11,042 nt of DNA from an uncultured bacterium. Lineage in GTDB: Bacteria > Bacteroidota > Ignavibacteria > Ignavibacteriales > Melioribacteraceae. Below the pieces are notes generated by a model. That model saw only the letters and a list, made by a program, of their open reading frames with translations, had not been told where the DNA came from and did no database searches. Made by a program: the position numbers and the translations under genes. Where the stretch lies: contig CALDDL010000201.1 of the NCBI GenBank assembly GCA_937936675.1, forward strand, positions 1 to 11,042. Reading direction: 5' to 3'. The number at the start of each line of letters is the position of its first letter. Within the stretch, counting starts at the first letter, position 1. Below are positions 7,184 through 11,042 of the stretch, in pieces.

Positions 7184-9967
7184 TTATTTTTTACCTTTTT
7201 TTGCTGCTTTTTTAACTGTCTTTTTTGCAGGTGCTGAAGGTTTATAAATCAATGCTGCTCTAGCTGCTGCCAATCTTGCAATCGGCACTCTGAATGGTGA
7301 GCAACTTACATAATTCATTCCTACTTTATGACAGAATTCTACTGAATCCGGATCTCCGCCATGTTCACCGCAAATACCAATCTTAAGGTTTTCACTTGTC
7401 GAACGACCAAGTTTAACACCCATTTCTACAAGTTTACCTACTCCTGATTGATCTAAGCTTTCAAATGGATCTTTTTCTAAGATATCTTTTTCAACGTACT
7501 TAGGTAAGAATTTACCTGCGTCATCTCTTGAAAGACCAAATGTGGTTTGTGTTAAATCATTTGTACCAAAGCTAAAGAATTCTGCTACTGTCGCAATTTC
7601 ATCTGCGGTTACGCAAGCTCTAGGTAATTCAATCATTGTTCCAACAAGGTAATCAACTTTTTTCTTGTTCTCTTTAAAGACAGCACTTGCTGTATCTCTA
7701 ACAATTTTTGCCTGAAGTTTTAATTCCGCTACTGTACTTACTAAAGGAATCATTATTTCAGGTTTTACTTTAATACCTTTTTTGCTAACGTTTACTGCGG
7801 CTTCAAAAATAGCTCTTGCCTGCATTTCTGTAATTTCAGGGTATTGGATACCAAGACGGCAGCCTCTGAAACCAAGCATTGGATTAAATTCATGAAGTGA
7901 TTCAATTTTCTCTTTTACTTTTGAAGAAGGAATGCCAAGTTCTTTTGCAACTTCTGCAATCTCTTTATCTGTATGAGGTAAGAATTCATGAAGTGGTGGA
8001 TCCAATGTTCTTACAGTTACAGGTTTACCTTTCATCACTTTGAAGATACCTTCAAAATCTTCTCTCTGATTTGGAAGAATTTTTGCTAAAGCTTTTTTCC
8101 TTCCTTCCTCTGTTTCGGATAGAATCATTTCACGTACGTGAAGAATTCTATCGCCACCAAAGAACATGTGCTCTGTACGGCAAAGACCGATACCTTCAGC
8201 ACCAAATGAAATAGCATTTTCTGATTGATCAGGTTGATCGGCGTTTGTTCTTACACCAATTGTTCTTGTTTGGTCTGCCCAGCTCATTAAATCTTTGTAA
8301 GTTTTATAAACATCTGATTTATTAGGAGCTAATTCTTTAGTAATTAATACTTGGATTACTTCTGATGGTCTTGTTTCGATTTCACCTGCGAATACTTCTC
8401 CGGTAGAGCCGTCAATCGAAATATAATCGCCTTCTTTTACAACGATATCGCTAGATGCAGATTTCATTGTAAGCTTATTGTAATCGATTGTTAATGAACC
8501 GCAACCAGCAACGCAAACTTTACCCATTTGACGAGCAACTAACGCAGCATGTGAAGTCATTCCGCCTCTTGCGGTTAAAATACCTTCTGAAGCGTTCATT
8601 CCTTTAATATCTTCTGGTGAAGTTTCAATTCTTACTAAAATTACTTTATCGCCTTTTGCAGCCATTTCTTCAGCGTCTTGTGCCGAGAAAGCTACTTTAC
8701 CTGATGCAGCACCGGGACCGGCATTTAAACCTTTTGCTAATAATTTACCTTCATCGATAGCTTGTTTCTTCTGTTTTAGATTGAAGATTGGTCTTAGTAA
8801 TTGATTTAATTGATTTGGTTCGATTCTTAGTAAAGCTTCTTCTTTGCTAATTAATTTCTCTCTTACCATATCAACAGCAATTTTAACGGCAGCAAAACCG
8901 GTTCTTTTACCAACACGGCATTGAAGCATCCATAATTTACCCTGTTGAATTGTGAACTCAACATCCATCATATCTTTATAGTGTTTCTCTAAGATTTTTC
9001 GAATGCTATCTAATTCTTTGTAAAGTTTTGAATTATCTTTTTTAAGATCGGAAATAGGAAGTGGAGTTCTTGTACCTGCTACAACGTCTTCACCCTGAGC
9101 ATTAAATAAATACTCACCATAAAATACATTTTCGCCTGAAGCAGCATCTCTTGTGAATGCAACGCCTGTACCTGAATCTTCGCCCATATTACCAAATACC
9201 ATCGACTGAATATTAACCGCAGTTCCCCAGCTTTCAGGAATTGAATTTAATCTTCTGTAAACGTTTGCTCTTTCGTTCATCCATGATCCGAATACAGCAC
9301 CAACTGCACCCCATAATTGATCCATTGGATTTTCAGGGAATTCAACACCCTTAATTTTTTTGATTTCTGCTTTAAACTCTGCTACTAATTCTTTCAACAT
9401 TTCCGCTGTGAGATCGGTATCTTTAGTAACATTGTTATCAGCTTTCTTTTTGTCTAGGAGCACTTCAAAAGGATCGTGATCGAGTTTATTAACAGGTTTA
9501 AGATCAAGAACAACATCGCCATACATAGCAACGAATCTTCTATATGAATCGTAAGCAAAGCGAGCATTGCCAGTTTTCTCAATTAATCCTTCGACTGTCT
9601 TATCGTTTAATCCAAGATTAAGGATAGTATCCATCATACCGGGCATCGAAGCACGAGCACCGCTTCTTACAGAAACGAGTAAAGGATTCTTTGCATCGCC
9701 GAATTTTGCACCCATCTCTTTTTCCACTTTTGCAAGTGCATCTAGTACTTGTTTCTTTAATTCAGTAGGATATTTCTTATTATTACCATAATAATAAGTA
9801 CACACTTCTGTTGTGATGGTAAAACCTGCGGGGACAGGTAAACCAATATTAACCATTTCAGCTAAGTTTGCACCCTTACCGCCTAATAAAGCTTTCATAT
9901 CAGCTTTACCATCAGCACGCTTACCGCCGAAAAAGTAAACGTATTTAGGTGTTTTTGCTTTTGCCAT
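7184..9967 (-). CDS. ppdK: Pyruvate, phosphate dikinase
   Basis: PPDK interconverts pyruvate, ATP and phosphate with phosphoenolpyruvate, AMP and pyrophosphate, allowing reversible or pyrophosphate-linked glycolysis in the cytoplasm. The 927 residues show the full domain order. The N-terminal nucleotide-binding domain has LLGGKGANLAEM (27-38), SVRSGARASMPGMMDT (99-114) and GEDSGTGVAFTRD (262-274). The central phosphohistidine domain has GGMTSHAALVAR (468-479), with catalytic His473. The C-terminal PEP/pyruvate barrel has GLCRTEHMF, GFRGCRLGI, FSFGTNDLTQTTFG and GICGEHGGDP (864-873), with catalytic Cys866. It is about 50 residues longer than the classic 874-residue enzyme. Part of the excess is a C-terminal tail rich in Lys and Ala (about 909-927) beyond the usual end. 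The ATG at 9967 has a strong Shine-Dalgarno, and an intrinsic terminator follows, both consistent with high expression. It lies 16 bp downstream of lpxK. Confidence 0.98.
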   Translation of the reverse strand: MAKAKTPKYVYFFGGKRADGKADMKALLGGKGANLAEMVNIGLPVPAGFTITTEVCTYYYGNNKKYPTELKKQVLDALAKVEKEMGAKFGDAKNPLLVSVRSGARASMPGMMDTILNLGLNDKTVEGLIEKTGNARFAYDSYRRFVAMYGDVVLDLKPVNKLDHDPFEVLLDKKKADNNVTKDTDLTAEMLKELVAEFKAEIKKIKGVEFPENPMDQLWGAVGAVFGSWMNERANVYRRLNSIPESWGTAVNIQSMVFGNMGEDSGTGVAFTRDAASGENVFYGEYLFNAQGEDVVAGTRTPLPISDLKKDNSKLYKELDSIRKILEKHYKDMMDVEFTIQQGKLWMLQCRVGKRTGFAAVKIAVDMVREKLISKEEALLRIEPNQLNQLLRPIFNLKQKKQAIDEGKLLAKGLNAGPGAASGKVAFSAQDAEEMAAKGDKVILVRIETSPEDIKGMNASEGILTARGGMTSHAALVARQMGKVCVAGCGSLTIDYNKLTMKSASSDIVVKEGDYISIDGSTGEVFAGEIETRPSEVIQVLITKELAPNKSDVYKTYKDLMSWADQTRTIGVRTNADQPDQSENAISFGAEGIGLCRTEHMFFGGDRILHVREMILSETEEGRKKALAKILPNQREDFEGIFKVMKGKPVTVRTLDPPLHEFLPHTDKEIAEVAKELGIPSSKVKEKIESLHEFNPMLGFRGCRLGIQYPEITEMQARAIFEAAVNVSKKGIKVKPEIMIPLVSTVAELKLQAKIVRDTASAVFKENKKKVDYLVGTMIELPRACVTADEIATVAEFFSFGTNDLTQTTFGLSRDDAGKFLPKYVEKDILEKDPFESLDQSGVGKLVEMGVKLGRSTSENLKIGICGEHGGDPDSVEFCHKVGMNYVSCSPFRVPIARLAAARAALIYKPSAPAKKTVKKAAKKGKK

Positions 9968-9972
9968 TCATT

Positions 9973-9978
9973 ACCTCC
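9973..9978 (-). promoter_or_regulatory. Strong Shine-Dalgarno of ppdK
   Basis: The minus strand reads TGGAGGTAATGAATG, so GGAGGT lies 5 bp before the ppdK start codon at 9967-9965. This fixes the start and is the only near-consensus ribosome-binding site I found in the window. A second ATG at 9971-9969 is out of frame with ppdK. Confidence 0.85.
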
Positions 9979-9983
9979 AGCAA

Positions 9984-11042
9984 TTAATTAGTTTTGTTGT
10001 TCATTTTGTTTATTAAAATATTTTCAAACTTCTCTCTGTTTTCAATTTTTAATGCAATCTTTAAATAATAGATATCGATATCATCCAATTCTTTTGCGTA
10101 ATTTGTAAGCTTTACCGCATCCTTATGAGTTGTAACTACCGAAAAAGCATTTGTATCATAAAACTTTTTCCTTATCAATTGTACTTCTTTTGCGGCATAA
10201 GCTTGATGGTCTGTGAAGATTAATTTATTCGTAAAATCAATTTTATTTTTTTCTAGCACATTAAAGAATGAATATGGTTTTGCGATTCCACATACCACTA
10301 AACTTTTTTGTCCCTGAAATTCATTGATATCAAAAAATTTATGTGTTTTTAAGTCATATAAACCGACAGCTTCATAAGAAGCAAAGAAGAGTTTATCATC
10401 ATCCAAATATTTATTAATCCAAAAGGGTAGCTCGATTTTATCCGAGAATTTTCTATTAATAATAATTATATCGGAACGCCTTAATGAACTAAAAGGTTCT
10501 CTTAGATGTCCCAAAGGTAACATAGCTTTTTCACTGCTATTTTTTTTCAGTAAAAATCTTTGGTCTAAAAGGACAATATCCAAATCTCTATGAATCCAAC
10601 GATGTTGGAATGCATCATCAAGAACAATAATATCCAGATTGACATCTTTCAAAAATTTTTTTGCACCTTCAACCCTTCTTTCCGAAACTGCCGCCGGTAT
10701 ATTCAATTCATCGGCAGCCATATAAATTTCATCACCGCAAACATCCACCGGTACTTTAATCTCTATGCCGTCTGATACTAATTTATATCCTTTTGAATCT
10801 CTTCGATAACCGCGGCTTAATACACCGACCTTAAAACCATGTGATTTTAAAAAAGAAGAAACATAAAGTACGGTTGGAGTTTTACCACTTCCGCCGACTG
10901 TTATATTCCCAATAGATAAAACCTTTGCATCCACTTTTGTAATATTAAATATCCCTTTATCAAATAGATAATTTCGGACTTTTACTATTATCCAAAAAAT
11001 TAATGTGAAAGGAGATAATATGTATCTAAGAATATTTATCAT
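9984..11042 (-). CDS. lpxK: Tetraacyldisaccharide 4'-kinase LpxK
   Basis: LpxK phosphorylates the 4' position of the tetraacylated disaccharide to make lipid IVA, the sixth step of the Raetz lipid A pathway, at the cytoplasmic face of the inner membrane. The 352 residues are typical. A hydrophobic N-terminal helix (about 4-21) serves as membrane anchor. It is followed by SIGNITVGGSGKTPTV (43-58) with the P-loop, GVLSRGYRR (73-81), GDE (103-105) and VLDDAFQHRWIHRDLDIVLLD (140-160), the second nucleotide-binding half. The ATG at 11042-11040 lies exactly on the window edge. The predicted N-terminus aligns with the normal LpxK start, so the gene is probably complete, although an upstream in-frame start cannot be excluded. 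Its promoter and ribosome-binding site lie outside the window. The 16-bp gap to ppdK suggests co-transcription. Confidence 0.96.
   Translation of the reverse strand: MINILRYILSPFTLIFWIIVKVRNYLFDKGIFNITKVDAKVLSIGNITVGGSGKTPTVLYVSSFLKSHGFKVGVLSRGYRRDSKGYKLVSDGIEIKVPVDVCGDEIYMAADELNIPAAVSERRVEGAKKFLKDVNLDIIVLDDAFQHRWIHRDLDIVLLDQRFLLKKNSSEKAMLPLGHLREPFSSLRRSDIIIINRKFSDKIELPFWINKYLDDDKLFFASYEAVGLYDLKTHKFFDINEFQGQKSLVVCGIAKPYSFFNVLEKNKIDFTNKLIFTDHQAYAAKEVQLIRKKFYDTNAFSVVTTHKDAVKLTNYAKELDDIDIYYLKIALKIENREKFENILINKMNNKTN

Noticed and set aside
11011..11042. GGAG followed by ATG on the plus strand at the right edge
   Set aside because: It looks like a ribosome-binding site and start, but it lies opposite the membrane-anchor codons of lpxK and only about eight codons are visible; most likely chance.

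Overview
The window is a block of housekeeping genes, all on the minus strand, from an AT-rich Gram-negative bacterium. LpxK implies lipid A and so an outer membrane. IspD implies the MEP isoprenoid pathway, and PlsY implies acyl-phosphate-dependent phospholipid synthesis. Protein style and base composition suggest the Bacteroidota/Chlorobi side of the tree, perhaps an Ignavibacteria-like organism. That placement is recognition from memory, not a search result.

In the direction of transcription (high to low coordinates), lpxK and ppdK come first, 16 bp apart. ppdK ends in a clear intrinsic terminator at 7145-7175. A second unit then begins: queA and ispD are 1 bp apart (with the preferred ispD start), followed by a 77-bp AT-rich gap. 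Next come plsY, gpsA and recG with 0 and 1 bp between them, a 57-bp gap, and a Ddl-like ATP-grasp ligase. That gene overlaps by ATGA the start of a second gene, which runs off the left edge. The partial product looks like a second, divergent member of the same superfamily. No stretch longer than 300 bp lacks a gene, and I saw no tRNA, rRNA, CRISPR array, insertion sequence or phage gene.

Functionally, much of the block builds the cell envelope. LpxK phosphorylates the lipid A precursor. GpsA makes glycerol-3-phosphate, which PlsY acylates in the first step of phospholipid synthesis. IspD feeds isoprenoid synthesis, including the undecaprenyl carrier. PpdK interconverts pyruvate and phosphoenolpyruvate, QueA completes queuosine in tRNA, and RecG remodels stalled replication forks.

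The only part that looks less ordinary is the tandem of two Ddl-like ATP-grasp proteins at 1-1407. Neither shows the N-terminal signature of a true D-Ala-D-Ala ligase, so the pair may be an uncharacterised peptide or amino-acid ligase system. The other genes look like intact, normal family members.
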